Origin: Microbacterium sp. | GTDB lineage: Bacteria > Actinomycetota > Actinomycetes > Actinomycetales > Microbacteriaceae | Length of the DNA stretch: 64,000 bases | Direction of reading: 5' to 3' | Assembly (NCBI GenBank): GCA_013823625.1 | Contig: PNMM01000001.1 | Span: 310,001-374,000 of the forward strand | Part shown: positions 19,070 to 27,955 of the stretch, piece after piece | Position numbering within the stretch: position 1 is the first letter of the stretch | How the letters are laid out: every line of letters starts with the position of its first letter | Position numbers and translations under genes: made by a program | Notes under the pieces: model-generated | Databases searched by the model: none | What the model was told of the DNA's origin: nothing | Seen by the model: the letters and a program-made list of their open reading frames with translations, nothing else

Positions 19070-19609
19070 GTGAGTCGGTGGGGAATCGATGACAATCGCA
19101 TCGCGGCGGCGCTCGCCGCCGTGCGACCGGATGGCGTTGGTGAGCGGTCGCTAGACGTTGATGACCGCGATGACCGCATCGATGATGAGCCGCGCGTGAT
19201 CGATGACCTCTTCGCGCGCGCAATCTGGTCGGTGCTCGTCGAGCCGGGCGATAGCACCGCGGGGGCTCTCATTGCGGCGGTGGGTGCGGTGACGGCCGCT
19301 CGCCTCGTGATCGACCGGGCGCCCGCGCAGACGATCAGCGACGCGACGCGCGGTGAGGTCACGACAGACGCGGCGACCAGCGGAGTGGCGCGGTGGATCG
19401 AGCGGCTACGCGCTAACGACGTGATGCGCAGCCTCGAGAGCGCTGCTCGATGTCGTGCGGTGATGGTTGTACCGGGCGATGCGCACTGGCCCGAGAGCCT
19501 CGATGCTCTGGGCGATAGTCCGCCCGTTCTGCTGTGGGCCCGGGGTGACACCGCGTTGCTTAGGCGGCCTGGGGATTGGCATAGCGCGGAGTTGAAGTGG
19601 GCGCTATAG
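19070..19609 (+). pseudogene. dprA: dprA, 5' fragment, interrupted by the inserted element
   Basis: The first ~165 codons of the DNA-processing protein DprA, starting with GTG immediately after comM. They hold the helical N-terminal domain and the lead-in to the Rossmann fold (VVPGDAHWPESLDALGDSPPVLLWARGDTALL). The homology stops at about base 19562, where VALVGARA-type sequence should follow; instead the frame runs into foreign sequence and ends at 19609. The missing part resumes, in the same orientation, at about 29214. A protein made from this fragment would lack the whole ssDNA- and RecA-binding core. Confidence 0.9.
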
Positions 19610-19846
19610 GAGTGACTCTTGGGCGGGTTCACCGTCCTTGGTCTAGGAGCCTGGTTGTTGCTCTTGAACAGGTGCGAAGTCGCTGATCATGCGCTGGGTG
19701 CGCGTTTGGAGGCCAGGTCTGTCTCGTCACTTACAAACCGGCGCAAATAGGTCTGCAATTACCAGCGGTCGCGGCCAGCCTGGAGGCGCGGGTCGATGTG
19801 GGAGTACGCCAATAGTGCGTTGGGATTTATCCGCAAGAATGAAGAC

Positions 19847-20914
19847 ATGAAAAACAAGACCGATCGGGAAGCCACCGGGAAGACTATTGGCTCGATGGTT
19901 GGGGCCGTGACCTTCGGCACGGTGATTGGCACTCTCGGCAATTCGTTTCAATTGAGCGCGAACGTCGTTGTCTCAATCGCGGCGGTTCTAGCGGTCGGCG
20001 CCGCTTTCTCTTCTTTTGTGACACCCGGTGGTTTCCTGCGTCGGCACCGCCGGCGAAACTGGCTGGCGCTGTCCTCATTGCTGATCTCATTCCTGCTTCC
20101 CTTGGCGGTGGCACTGACGTTCGGCGCGAGCGATGTCCTGCAGGTCCTCTTGCTTTCCGCAACTGCGGCAGTTGTGGTCGCTGTGCTACTGGTTGCGGGC
20201 TTTGGCACCGATTGGCCTTCGGCAGCACTAACTGCTGCAGTTACGGGGTTCGGCGTCGCGGTCTTGCTGCTCGGTGTCGCGTTCTTGGTGGACGGGCGGG
20301 TGCTGGGCGGTGTCGCGTTATTGCTGCTCGGTGTCGCGCTCTTGCTGCTCGGTGTCGCGTTCTTGGTGGACGGGCGGGTGCTGGGCGGTGTCGCGGTATT
20401 GCTGCTCGGTGTCGCGATATTGCTGGGCGGTGTCGCGTTCTTGGTGGACGGGCGGGTGCTGGGCGGTGTCGCGGTCTTGCTGCTCGGTGTCGCAGTCTTG
20501 CTGCTCGGTGTCGCGTTCTTGGTGGACGGGCAGGTGCTGTTCGGTGTCGCGTTCTTGCTGCAGGGTGTCGCGGCCTTGCTACTCGGTGTCGCGTTCTTGG
20601 TGGAAGGGCAGGTACTGGGCGGTGTCGCGGTCTTGCTGGGCGGTGTCGCGGTCTTGCTGCTCGGTGTCGCGGCCTTGGTGGACGGGCGAGTGCTGGGCGG
20701 TGTCGCGCTCTTGCTGGGCGGTGTCGCGTTTCTTTTGCTCGCTCTCACGGGCCTCTTGGGAGGACAGGTGGTCTTAGGTATCGCAGGCCTACTCGCCGGG
20801 GTTGCGTTCCTTCTGTTCGGTGTCGTGTTGCTGCAGGGAGAAGACGCTGGCGGGCACCGCCTCATTCGATCCGTGTTGTCGTACTTGGGGCGCCGACGCC
20901 CGTCAGCCAGTTAG
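19847..20914 (+). CDS. Membrane protein with six 26-residue GVAxLLL repeats
   Basis: About 355 residues. After a short charged N-terminus (MKNKTDREATGKT) there are hydrophobic helices near residues 15-60 and 75-125, a charged break (RRHRRR), and then a region of six near-identical 26-residue units, each GVAFLVD-GRVLG-GVAVLLL-GVAILLG in form. The units are built of heptads GVAxLLx, so the array may be very hydrophobic membrane-embedded helices. ATG 19847 is preferred; an in-frame GTG at 19796 is possible. It is the leftmost gene of the element. I recognise no function, and the near-identity of the repeats suggests recent duplication. Confidence 0.65.
   Translation: MKNKTDREATGKTIGSMVGAVTFGTVIGTLGNSFQLSANVVVSIAAVLAVGAAFSSFVTPGGFLRRHRRRNWLALSSLLISFLLPLAVALTFGASDVLQVLLLSATAAVVVAVLLVAGFGTDWPSAALTAAVTGFGVAVLLLGVAFLVDGRVLGGVALLLLGVALLLLGVAFLVDGRVLGGVAVLLLGVAILLGGVAFLVDGRVLGGVAVLLLGVAVLLLGVAFLVDGQVLFGVAFLLQGVAALLLGVAFLVEGQVLGGVAVLLGGVAVLLLGVAALVDGRVLGGVALLLGGVAFLLLALTGLLGGQVVLGIAGLLAGVAFLLFGVVLLQGEDAGGHRLIRSVLSYLGRRRPSAS
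20251..20745 (+). repeat. Six tandem copies of a 78-bp coding repeat
   Basis: The 26-residue protein units correspond to a 78-bp DNA period built on GGTGTCGCG-N-TTGCTG modules of 21 bp. Copies differ by few bases. Because 78 is divisible by three, two plus-strand frames stay open across the array. Confidence 0.9.
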
Positions 20915-21024
20915 GCGTAAATAACACAGCTACCATCGGCGCTGCGAGTCCAAGGCGAGGAATCACAGGGGTAGCTTTGGTGTTGGAGCTTGAGCCACGT
21001 CAAGCCTGGGGAGGACCTTCCGCA

Positions 21025-22137
21025 ATGGATCAACAGACCAATCACTCTGAAGTGATGGCCTTGAACGAAAAGGGTGTCTATACCTTCCGCATGGGGGAAC
21101 TCTTCTCGGGTCCCGGAGGTCTGGCAATTGGCGCGAGCTTGGCTTCAACTCAGGCTGGTCGGATCGTTCATCAGTGGGCGACTGACTACGACATGGACAC
21201 TTGTCGCACCTATGCCCTGAATGTGGCCGGCGACGAGAATGCTCCATCGGTCGTTCACGGCGACATTCGAACTCTTGACTATGAGGTGCTTGCGGCGTTG
21301 GGTCATATCGACGGGCTCTCGTTTGGTTTCCCCTGCAACGATTTCAGTGCTGTCGGAGAGCGGAAGGGATTCGATGGCGAATTCGGTCCGCTCTACACGT
21401 ATGGAGTTAAGGCCCTGAAACGATTTCGACCCTCTTGGTTCTTGGCCGAGAACGTTGGCGGAATTCGCGCTGACGGAGGTGCCACCCTGCGCCAGATTTT
21501 TGGAGACATGATCGCGGCGGGATACCGGATTTATCCGCACTACTACAAATTTGAAAAGTACGGCGTCCCGCAAGCGCGACACCGCATGATTGTGATCGGC
21601 GTGAGAGATGACTTGGATGTCGAGTACAAGGTTCCGAGCCCGGCGCCGTACTCGGACATCGACGTCAGTGCAGGGAGGGCGCTCGACGGGATCCCCGCTT
21701 GGGCGGCCAACCAGGAGTTCACACGTCAATCTTCAACAGTGATTGAGAGACTTGAGCACATACCGATGGGTGGTAACGCTTGGGTTGACTCAATGCCTGA
21801 GCACCTGCGAATCAACACCCAAACAAAGCTTTCGTCCATCTATCGTCGGCTCGATCCGAAGAAGCCCGCCTACACCGTGACAGGGTCAGGCGGAGGAGGG
21901 ACACACATCTATCACTGGACGGAGCCGCGAGCGCTTACCAACCGTGAACGAGCTCGCCTCCAAACTTTCCCAGACGACTTCGTCTTCAAGGGCACCAAGG
22001 AATCGGTTCGTAAACAGATTGGCATGGCAGTCCCACCCAAGGGCGCGAAGGTGATCTTCGAAGCGATCTTGAATAGCTTCGCTGGTGTCGGATACGAATC
22101 AGTGGAGCCGTCGCTCAACAACTACATTCCGAAGTAA
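21025..22137 (+). CDS. C5-cytosine DNA methyltransferase (Dcm family), modification subunit
   Basis: A 370-residue DNA cytosine-5 methyltransferase. Motif I GELFSGPGGLAIG (24-36) binds AdoMet, motif IV has the catalytic Cys104 in GFPCNDFSAVGER, motif VI is AENVGGIR (141-148), motif VIII QARHRMIVIGVR, and motifs IX-X are LTNRERARLQTFPDDF and GMAVPPKGAKVI. It should protect host DNA from the endonuclease encoded 32 bases downstream. ATG 21025 has a GGAGGA site eight or so bases upstream. The frame is open back through the repeat array to 20212, but that is an accident of the 78-bp repeats, not a fusion. Confidence 0.93.
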   Translation: MDQQTNHSEVMALNEKGVYTFRMGELFSGPGGLAIGASLASTQAGRIVHQWATDYDMDTCRTYALNVAGDENAPSVVHGDIRTLDYEVLAALGHIDGLSFGFPCNDFSAVGERKGFDGEFGPLYTYGVKALKRFRPSWFLAENVGGIRADGGATLRQIFGDMIAAGYRIYPHYYKFEKYGVPQARHRMIVIGVRDDLDVEYKVPSPAPYSDIDVSAGRALDGIPAWAANQEFTRQSSTVIERLEHIPMGGNAWVDSMPEHLRINTQTKLSSIYRRLDPKKPAYTVTGSGGGGTHIYHWTEPRALTNRERARLQTFPDDFVFKGTKESVRKQIGMAVPPKGAKVIFEAILNSFAGVGYESVEPSLNNYIPK

Positions 22138-22169
22138 CCAGACTGCGGACGTGAGGCTATCTTGAAGAG

Positions 22170-23735
22170 ATGGCCGCAACGAAGAACTACTGGATGGTCT
22201 CCAGACCACAGCGAAAGCTGTACCGATTGCCGCTGACAGTAGCGGCGTTGAATGAGGCAGCTGGTGAGGAACTTTGGAGTGGTAGCCGAGGTCGCCACAT
22301 TGCCTTCGAAGAGATTCTGGAACGTGAAGGAATCAAGCGTCGTGGTCGGAGGCGAGATGGAACCGGATCGGGTGGCAGGACGCATGCTGCCCTGGTCAGG
22401 AGTCTTGGATTCGCCTTCGATAGCGAAGAGACCGGAAAGCTCGAGCTGACACTTGCGGGACTCGCACTAGCAGAAGGCGATCGACCGATGGACCTGCTTC
22501 GGCATCAGGTCATGCGCTTTCAGTATCCGTCGCCCTACTCGCAATCGCAACAGGTGAAGATCGATCCAAAGTTCAAGGTTCGACCATTTGTATTGCTGCT
22601 TAGATTGCTCCTCGACCCAGATTTGGAGCGGAAGCTCACCCACGATGACGTAGCTCTGATTGTCATCTTTCATGGGACCGGCGACTCGGCCGCCGATGCG
22701 GTTAGGGTCGCCACCTTGATCAAGGAGTTCCGCTCGTCGGGAATCGATGAGGCGCAGTTTCTTGCAGACCACTGTAAGGAATCCGACACCTTCGCGAAGG
22801 CCCGTGCCAGGTTCAAGGACATCGCGAACACAGTGTTTAACTGGCTCGAAGTCACGGGAGTAGTAGAACGAGAGAAAGGCGCGGTGTTCGTTTCTGAGGG
22901 CGGTGCGGCTACGGCTCAGGCGCTCCTCGACCAGTACTCGAGCCTGCCACTGCTGAGGAACGCTGAGGAAACTGAGCGATTCCAGCGGTCCTATGGCCTT
23001 CCGCCTTGGAAGCAGAAAGACACTCGAAACCTAGCGGCCACACCATCGTTGTCACGCGCGGAGTTCGTCTTTAGGCAGGTCAACACAGTTATCACACGGT
23101 GGGCTCAGTCTGAGCTCTTGATTGAAGGTGCGACGCCCGAGATCGTCGCCCGTCTGGTCACGGAAACCCAGTTTGAACACCAAGAGGTGGAGACCGCGGC
23201 CAAGCAAATCCTAGGCACTGATCGGACCCTCGAGACCTATCTCTACAACTATCAGGCTCTTGTCTATTCGCAGAAGAGAGACGCGCCACGCGTCTTCGAA
23301 CAAGCCACGGCAGAGATCCTTAGGCAGGTCTTTGGGCTTGAAGCGGTGTGTGTTGGACAGTCGGGTCGTGAACCTGACGTGGTTGTCACTCAGCCCAATG
23401 AATGGCGGGGCATCATTGACACGAAGGCTTACAGCGGTGAGTACACACTCCCGTCGTCGCACGATCGAGCCATGCGAGAGTACGTGGAGCGATACTCGGC
23501 TACCCCTGGCGAAACCTTGCGTTTTTGGGCGTTCATCGCTGGTGCGATTTCCCGGGGGGCGGGCGCCAAAGCAACGTCGCTTTCCAGTCAGACCGGGATA
23601 CCGGGGGTTGTCGTTGGCATGCTTGCCTGGCTCCAGCTCATTCGCTTGGGTCAAGAGAAGAGAGTCGACGGCGAGCAATTGGCAGATTATCTGAGCAAAG
23701 GGGGCGAGCTGACCGTCGCCGACCTGAGCCAGTAA
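22170..23735 (+). CDS. Probable type II restriction endonuclease, AlwI/FokI-like cleavage domain
   Basis: A 521-residue protein. The C-terminal third has a PD-(D/E)xK site: REPDVVV (D403) and IIDTKAYSGEY (D417, K419), followed by a helix with MREYVERY. This is very close in wording to the FokI and AlwI cleavage domains (DTKAYSGGY, then a tyrosine-valine-glutamate helix). The N-terminal two thirds is charged and helical, with winged-helix-like stretches (residues ~60-240), as expected for site recognition. It begins 32 bases after the methyltransferase stop, forming a restriction-modification pair. Enzymes of this group are type IIS and cut outside asymmetric sites. The recognition sequence cannot be read from the protein. 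Confidence 0.82.
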   Translation: MAATKNYWMVSRPQRKLYRLPLTVAALNEAAGEELWSGSRGRHIAFEEILEREGIKRRGRRRDGTGSGGRTHAALVRSLGFAFDSEETGKLELTLAGLALAEGDRPMDLLRHQVMRFQYPSPYSQSQQVKIDPKFKVRPFVLLLRLLLDPDLERKLTHDDVALIVIFHGTGDSAADAVRVATLIKEFRSSGIDEAQFLADHCKESDTFAKARARFKDIANTVFNWLEVTGVVEREKGAVFVSEGGAATAQALLDQYSSLPLLRNAEETERFQRSYGLPPWKQKDTRNLAATPSLSRAEFVFRQVNTVITRWAQSELLIEGATPEIVARLVTETQFEHQEVETAAKQILGTDRTLETYLYNYQALVYSQKRDAPRVFEQATAEILRQVFGLEAVCVGQSGREPDVVVTQPNEWRGIIDTKAYSGEYTLPSSHDRAMREYVERYSATPGETLRFWAFIAGAISRGAGAKATSLSSQTGIPGVVVGMLAWLQLIRLGQEKRVDGEQLADYLSKGGELTVADLSQ

Positions 23736-23839
23736 GGTCGGCACCGCCGGGTCTGGAATCGACTCTTGCTCCGCAATGCCCACACATCTTTGGGCCAATT
23801 CAGGAGTCGAGTGTGTGGGCAGCGGGCGAAAGGCAAGCG

Positions 23840-23992
23840 CTAGCGCGTTGCCGAGATGGTCGACCCGTGCGGACCAGCGATTACGAGCACGTAGCATCGT
23901 CGGCACCACCACGCGGCGCCACGGGGGGCGCAACGGGTTAGGCAATTAGGACAGTTCGGGTCCGTCTCAAGGTATTGCAAGTCATCGTCCAT
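23840..23992 (-). CDS. Small zinc-ribbon protein, hypothetical
   Basis: A predicted 50-residue protein, opposite in direction to the endonuclease gene. It starts MDDDLQYLETDPN and has one Cys4 zinc ribbon, CPNCLTRC...WWCRRCY, a good match in layout to the modules of the large zinc-ribbon protein of the same element. An upstream in-frame start at 24058 is possible. It is short and unsupported by any recognised family, so it may not be a gene. Confidence 0.4.
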   Translation of the reverse strand: MDDDLQYLETDPNCPNCLTRCAPRGAAWWCRRCYVLVIAGPHGSTISATR

Positions 23993-24185
23993 AGGGCCAT
24001 GATCACCCTTTGCTTGCCATTGCTCCCTCAAACATCCACAGTCGACACCCAGTGTCACGACCTGCGATCAGTCAGTGACTTTCGAGCGCGAGGGGTTCGT
24101 CCCGGGCTCTATCTGTGCTTCCGGCTGGCCGATATCGGGCTTGCGCTTCAGTGGCCTCAACTGTGTTCTTGCCCAAGGCAGACGC

Positions 24186-24485
24186 CTAAGGGGAACGTTG
24201 CTTCTTCACTGTTCTTCGAAAGCTCGGCCCGGTCGAGAGTGACCTCGGTGAGCGGCTCCAGCTGAGCCACCCGAGTCGTCTCCAATGCACCGCCAGATGG
24301 TGGTGGAATGAGTAGGTCAAACGCTTGTCCGCAGTCCAGTCGATCGAAGTCTCTGCGAGGAGTGGTTCGAACAACTCCACGAAAGTCGGACCTCGTCCAT
24401 TCCGCTTACGAAATCGCGCGACCAGTATCGCGGCTTGCAAGGCAACTTCGGGCCCGTTAGTTAACTGCTCAAAGAGTGCCTTCAT
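24186..24485 (-). CDS. Small hypothetical protein of the element
   Basis: A predicted 99-residue basic protein starting MKALFEQLTNGPEVALQAAILVA-type sequence, then FRKRNGRGPTFVELFEPLL and a histidine-rich HHHLAVHWRRLGWLSWSRSPRSL stretch. The pattern of helix, short turn and W/R-rich segment looks like a small winged-helix DNA-binding protein, but I know no family. It sits between the restriction pair and the XRE regulator, on the minus strand. The longer frame to 24620 adds sequence that looks non-coding. Confidence 0.5.
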   Translation of the reverse strand: MKALFEQLTNGPEVALQAAILVARFRKRNGRGPTFVELFEPLLAETSIDWTADKRLTYSFHHHLAVHWRRLGWLSWSRSPRSLSTGPSFRRTVKKQRSP

Positions 24486-24712
24486 GTCGGGCGGAAAGCC
24501 CGAAACGTTGGCAACTTTGCCGCGACGACTTCCGATACTGGGCACGCGATTCCGTCTCGCAGTCTCTCTCGAGTCCGAACAAGAGTCGGCAACACGTGCG
24601 CCTCCGGCATTGAGTGCCACGGAGTGGGGGACTGAATCGTTGCGTATAGCCGTTGCGATTATGCCATACCAAATAGGCCACTTATTGATGACAAGTAGCT
24701 CAGGTTTGAGGG

Positions 24713-24991
24713 GTGTCTCGCAACGCGATCTCCGCTGAGGACTGGGCTAGCTATGCAGCCGAGCTTGGTCAGCGCCTGAATCGTGCCCGTGTGGCAGGTG
24801 GTTTGAGCCAGGAGGATGTCGCCTACGGCGCCGGTTTGAGCCGATACACCTACCAAAAGTTTGAGAAGGGCGAGTCGAGGCCAGGAACACCATCGAACCC
24901 GCATTTGCGGACTCTTCTTGCGATCGCTGGCGCCCTGGGCATCCCGCCGAGCGAGCTGCTTCCAGAGTGGAATCCGCCAGTTAAGCCGTGA
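24713..24991 (+). CDS. XRE-family helix-turn-helix regulator
   Basis: A 92-residue Cro/CI-type DNA-binding protein. The HTH lies about residues 18-60: LGQRLNRARVAGGLSQEDVAYGAGLSRYTYQKFEKGESRPG, followed by LRTLLAIAGALGIPPSELL, the usual dimer helix. Small XRE proteins next to restriction-modification genes often act as controller proteins that delay endonuclease expression; its position about 1 kb downstream of the endonuclease, same strand, fits only in part. GTG 24713 is the start. Confidence 0.82.
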   Translation: MSRNAISAEDWASYAAELGQRLNRARVAGGLSQEDVAYGAGLSRYTYQKFEKGESRPGTPSNPHLRTLLAIAGALGIPPSELLPEWNPPVKP

Positions 24992-25035
24992 TGGTGGGGG
25001 CCCTGCCCCTCGGTTGTTTCCGGCAGAGCGGGCGG

Positions 25036-27612
25036 CTAGGTTTCGAAGGATCCGTTCTCGCGCAACGCGCGACTGTACCTAGCGGGACTCGTACCAGCGG
25101 CCTCCGCCCACTTGCTTGCGGTGACCGCATCGATACCAGTGAGACGCGCAATCACTGGAGCCGGCAATTGTTGCGCGAGGTCAAGGAGCGCACCTGTGCG
25201 GTTCGGACGCGCATGTACCCCTAGTGTCCTCAATCGATCCGTGAGCGCGTCGGTTGAAATCGCTTCGTTGTGGCGTTGTCCTGGGAACAACCAGTAGCGC
25301 TCCGGTTCATCTGACAGGAACCGGGGCGCGTCTCTATGGGCTCGTGCGACCAAGGCGAGCTGACCAATGTCGCCGTCGAGCTCCAGTGGATCCGAACCCA
25401 GCCGAACAGTTACCTGACCGTCTTCCACATCGATGTCTGAGACGCGCAGGGTCCTTATTCGATGTACTCGAATGCCGTACAGCACTACTAGCACGCCGGC
25501 GAGTCGAGTTCGCGGATCTGTTTCTTTTTGGGCAAGCAGATGCCTGAGGAGCTCCCACCTGTCGTCTGCCGTTGAAGCTTGAAGCGACCATGTCCGCGTT
25601 GGTGTAGGCCTGATGCTTACACGAGCACAGTGCTGGCTGCTTGACGCCCACCTAAGGAAACCTGCGATGTTGCGCCTTTGCGGCAGTCCCTCCTCAAGCC
25701 ACCTGTCGACGAGGCTTTGGTCGAGAGTTGAAAAGCTTCTCGAGTTCAATGAGAGCCAATTCATTAGGTCGATGACGTTTCGTAACTCGCTGCGGCGCCA
25801 GGCGCATTGACTCAGAGTGACGGGTCGCCCAAGCTCCCTTAGTTCGCGGAGGGGGCGCCAGCGGGTGTACAAACCGAATACTCGGCGGTGGGTCGGATCG
25901 CTGATTGACTCGGCGGCCTCCGCACACCAACGTTCAAAGCGGACCAAGTTTTCGTCTCTGTCCGGCAACAGCCCGTGCGCGACCAGCAGAGACCTTACGG
26001 GCCCAACTTCTGCGTCGGTGCCGATTTCGTCGAGCATGTTATGGCTAAGTGGTCGGGGCGCGCCAAGCAATAGATTCAGCCGCGCGACAGTGCTCTTCCG
26101 CCGAAATGCTTGAAGCGTTCGACGTGCATCTGATGCGAGCCAACTTTCACGGAATCGCATGAGCGAATCGTCTTGCGTGACGGCATCGTCCGGAAGTAGT
26201 TCCAAGATCTTCAGTCTTGCGTAACAGCGATCGCACCATTTGCGCCTGTGAAGAATTGACTGCGTCCCACACTCTCCACACGATTGCCACGCGAAAGGGC
26301 TCGAGCGGGAGCAGCGTTTGCACAGGGGGCCTTGGTCGGTTCGAAAGTGGACCCTGCTTGAACTGCCACAACTCACACAGGCTTCGATAACTGCCGGTGC
26401 GCACTTCCAGCAAACCTTCTCGGCCGTAGCCGCGTGTCTATTGAGGCGCGCTACTCGACCGCATTTCGGGCAACGCTCCTTACGAGTTGAGCAACTTGCG
26501 CATACAGCTTTGCCGGAACCGGCAAAGAGGCACTCCGATTCGAGACCGCAAATCGAACATGTGTCGATCCGACTTTGTGAGTAGCAGGCAAGGCAGATCG
26601 CGCTGTCAGATTCGGGAAACCGGCAGGTAGAAACAAGTCCGCACCTGCCGCAACGGTCCGTCCCGGTCGCTGATCGGCACCGCCCACACATGGGTCCATT
26701 CGCTGTATGGACGGCAATCAGCCTTCGCTTGTGGCATTGGAAGCAGTCGGCCCAGTAGCGGTCAAGTTTGTTAGTGCAGGACTGGCACAGTCTTGTTCCA
26801 TCTGGCTGACGAAGCTCAAGGCTCGCCATAGCGCCGCACCCATCACAGGTCTTCAAAGTGGCATCGCGGTAGCACATCCGGCAACACATCTGCCCGTGGA
26901 TGCGGTTAGTCAGTTTCTTCACTTGCCCGCATGGACCACAGGCAATCTCCGGCAGGGGCGCTCCACGTTCTCTAAGCGCCGTGTAGAGGCCCGCAAACAT
27001 TAGCGAGCTCTCGGCTGGGTTCTCGATCCACCGAGGGCCAAACAGTTCACACTCGAGTGAGAGTTTGAGACGGCGGCGGCCGTTCACCTGAAGTTCGGAG
27101 ATCACACTCCTCACCAGTTCGGGAGTGGAATCAGAAATGTGGGCTGAGATGAAGGCGGCAATGCGATTGTCAGATGTCGGGACCATCGCGCTCCAGCAAC
27201 TGCCGCAAAAGTCATGCTCGCCCACGGTCGCGGCCCGCGTCCGAATCTTGCGGCAACGCTGACAGGTGATCGAATTTGACCTCGACGCTAGAGCACAGCT
27301 AGCGCAGATGCGCATCTCGCCGGCTCTGCTTGGGAGTGAGACGACCCTACGACAGCGTCCGCACGCAGGGGCCTTCAAGGTGCACGCCCCTGCCGTCACA
27401 AGTGCGTACAGAATTCGTGCGAGCCCTGCGGACATTTCCGAAGTCCCACTTGTAAGCAGTCCGATGTCGCTCTCCAGCGCGGCGAGTATTCGGCGGCCTT
27501 GAGGTTCAAGGTTGACTACGCCCTCAACGGCTTCGTGAATCTTCTTCCTGCCCAGGCACGGCTCTACAACCTCGATTGCATCTACGACAAGCGCAATGAC
27601 GTCCTCACGCAT
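25036..27612 (-). CDS. Protein with ten tandem zinc ribbons and a degenerate tyrosine-recombinase-like C-terminal domain
   Basis: An 858-residue protein. Residues 84-463 hold ten consecutive CxxC...CxxC zinc ribbons (such as CGRC/CASC, CQRC/CGSC, CDGC/CQSC, CPKC/CWKC, CGEC/CDRC), with one non-ribbon block between the second and third. A helical region follows, then from about 700 a domain like the catalytic half of tyrosine recombinases: LVVLYGIRVHRIRTLRVSDID resembles the box I arginine segment. The later motifs are altered: ARPNRTGALLDLA where HxLRHTxAT is expected, and SKWAEAAG where the catalytic Tyr should be. I infer a non-catalytic, DNA- or protein-binding partner of the recombinase two genes upstream. 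ATG 27612 overlaps the end of the XRE gene by eight bases. Confidence 0.8.
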   Translation of the reverse strand: MREDVIALVVDAIEVVEPCLGRKKIHEAVEGVVNLEPQGRRILAALESDIGLLTSGTSEMSAGLARILYALVTAGACTLKAPACGRCRRVVSLPSRAGEMRICASCALASRSNSITCQRCRKIRTRAATVGEHDFCGSCWSAMVPTSDNRIAAFISAHISDSTPELVRSVISELQVNGRRRLKLSLECELFGPRWIENPAESSLMFAGLYTALRERGAPLPEIACGPCGQVKKLTNRIHGQMCCRMCYRDATLKTCDGCGAMASLELRQPDGTRLCQSCTNKLDRYWADCFQCHKRRLIAVHTANGPMCGRCRSATGTDRCGRCGLVSTCRFPESDSAICLACYSQSRIDTCSICGLESECLFAGSGKAVCASCSTRKERCPKCGRVARLNRHAATAEKVCWKCAPAVIEACVSCGSSSRVHFRTDQGPLCKRCSRSSPFAWQSCGECGTQSILHRRKWCDRCYARLKILELLPDDAVTQDDSLMRFRESWLASDARRTLQAFRRKSTVARLNLLLGAPRPLSHNMLDEIGTDAEVGPVRSLLVAHGLLPDRDENLVRFERWCAEAAESISDPTHRRVFGLYTRWRPLRELRELGRPVTLSQCAWRRSELRNVIDLMNWLSLNSRSFSTLDQSLVDRWLEEGLPQRRNIAGFLRWASSSQHCARVSIRPTPTRTWSLQASTADDRWELLRHLLAQKETDPRTRLAGVLVVLYGIRVHRIRTLRVSDIDVEDGQVTVRLGSDPLELDGDIGQLALVARAHRDAPRFLSDEPERYWLFPGQRHNEAISTDALTDRLRTLGVHARPNRTGALLDLAQQLPAPVIARLTGIDAVTASKWAEAAGTSPARYSRALRENGSFET

Positions 27613-27955
27613 CCGGCGAAATGACTCGCGCGCGTGGCGGCCGCAATCCCTTGTCACGTATGGCGGCGGTCCCGGTAATCGCCTTGTCGTCGCCACTTGT
27701 TCCGGTCGCTGCCACGGCCGCACCCAGGTTGACCTTGTGAATCAGGTCATCTGCGCTGCATTCGAAGATGTCCATGAGTGCAACTAGGACGTGCAAGTTG
27801 AGTCGTTCGGGCTTCTCAACAGCCAGGCGGTAAATCTGACTAGATGAGAGTTCAATACCGCGCTCTCTAAGCAGGGGCACCAACTTTGAAGTCGCGAAGA
27901 TTCCAGCTGACGCCATCACCTCGCGGAGCCTCCATTCGAACCCGATCGTCATCAT
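27605..27955 (-). CDS. Small XRE-type protein of the recombinase operon
   Basis: A 116-residue protein with a Cro/CI-like HTH in residues 1-75 (LREVMASAGIFATSKLVPLL, ELSSSQIYRLAVEKPERLNLHVLVALMDIFECSADDLIH), then a basic, disordered tail. The DDL ending of the HTH domain is typical of XRE proteins. It begins at the recombinase stop with a 4-base overlap (ATGA) and its stop overlaps the next start by eight bases (ATGCGTGA), so the three proteins are made from one transcript by coupled translation. It may control the operon or join a recombination complex. Confidence 0.85.
   Translation of the reverse strand: MMTIGFEWRLREVMASAGIFATSKLVPLLRERGIELSSSQIYRLAVEKPERLNLHVLVALMDIFECSADDLIHKVNLGAAVAATGTSGDDKAITGTAAIRDKGLRPPRARVISPDA

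Noticed and set aside
20251-20745. CRISPR-like array
   Set aside because: The units are contiguous coding repeats with no unique spacers, and no cas genes are nearby.
20212-22137. A 641-codon frame joining the repeat array to the C5 methyltransferase
   Set aside because: The 78-bp repeats keep two frames open. The methyltransferase has its own ATG with a good ribosome site at 21025, and the extra part is an Arg/Cys-rich out-of-frame reading of the membrane repeats.
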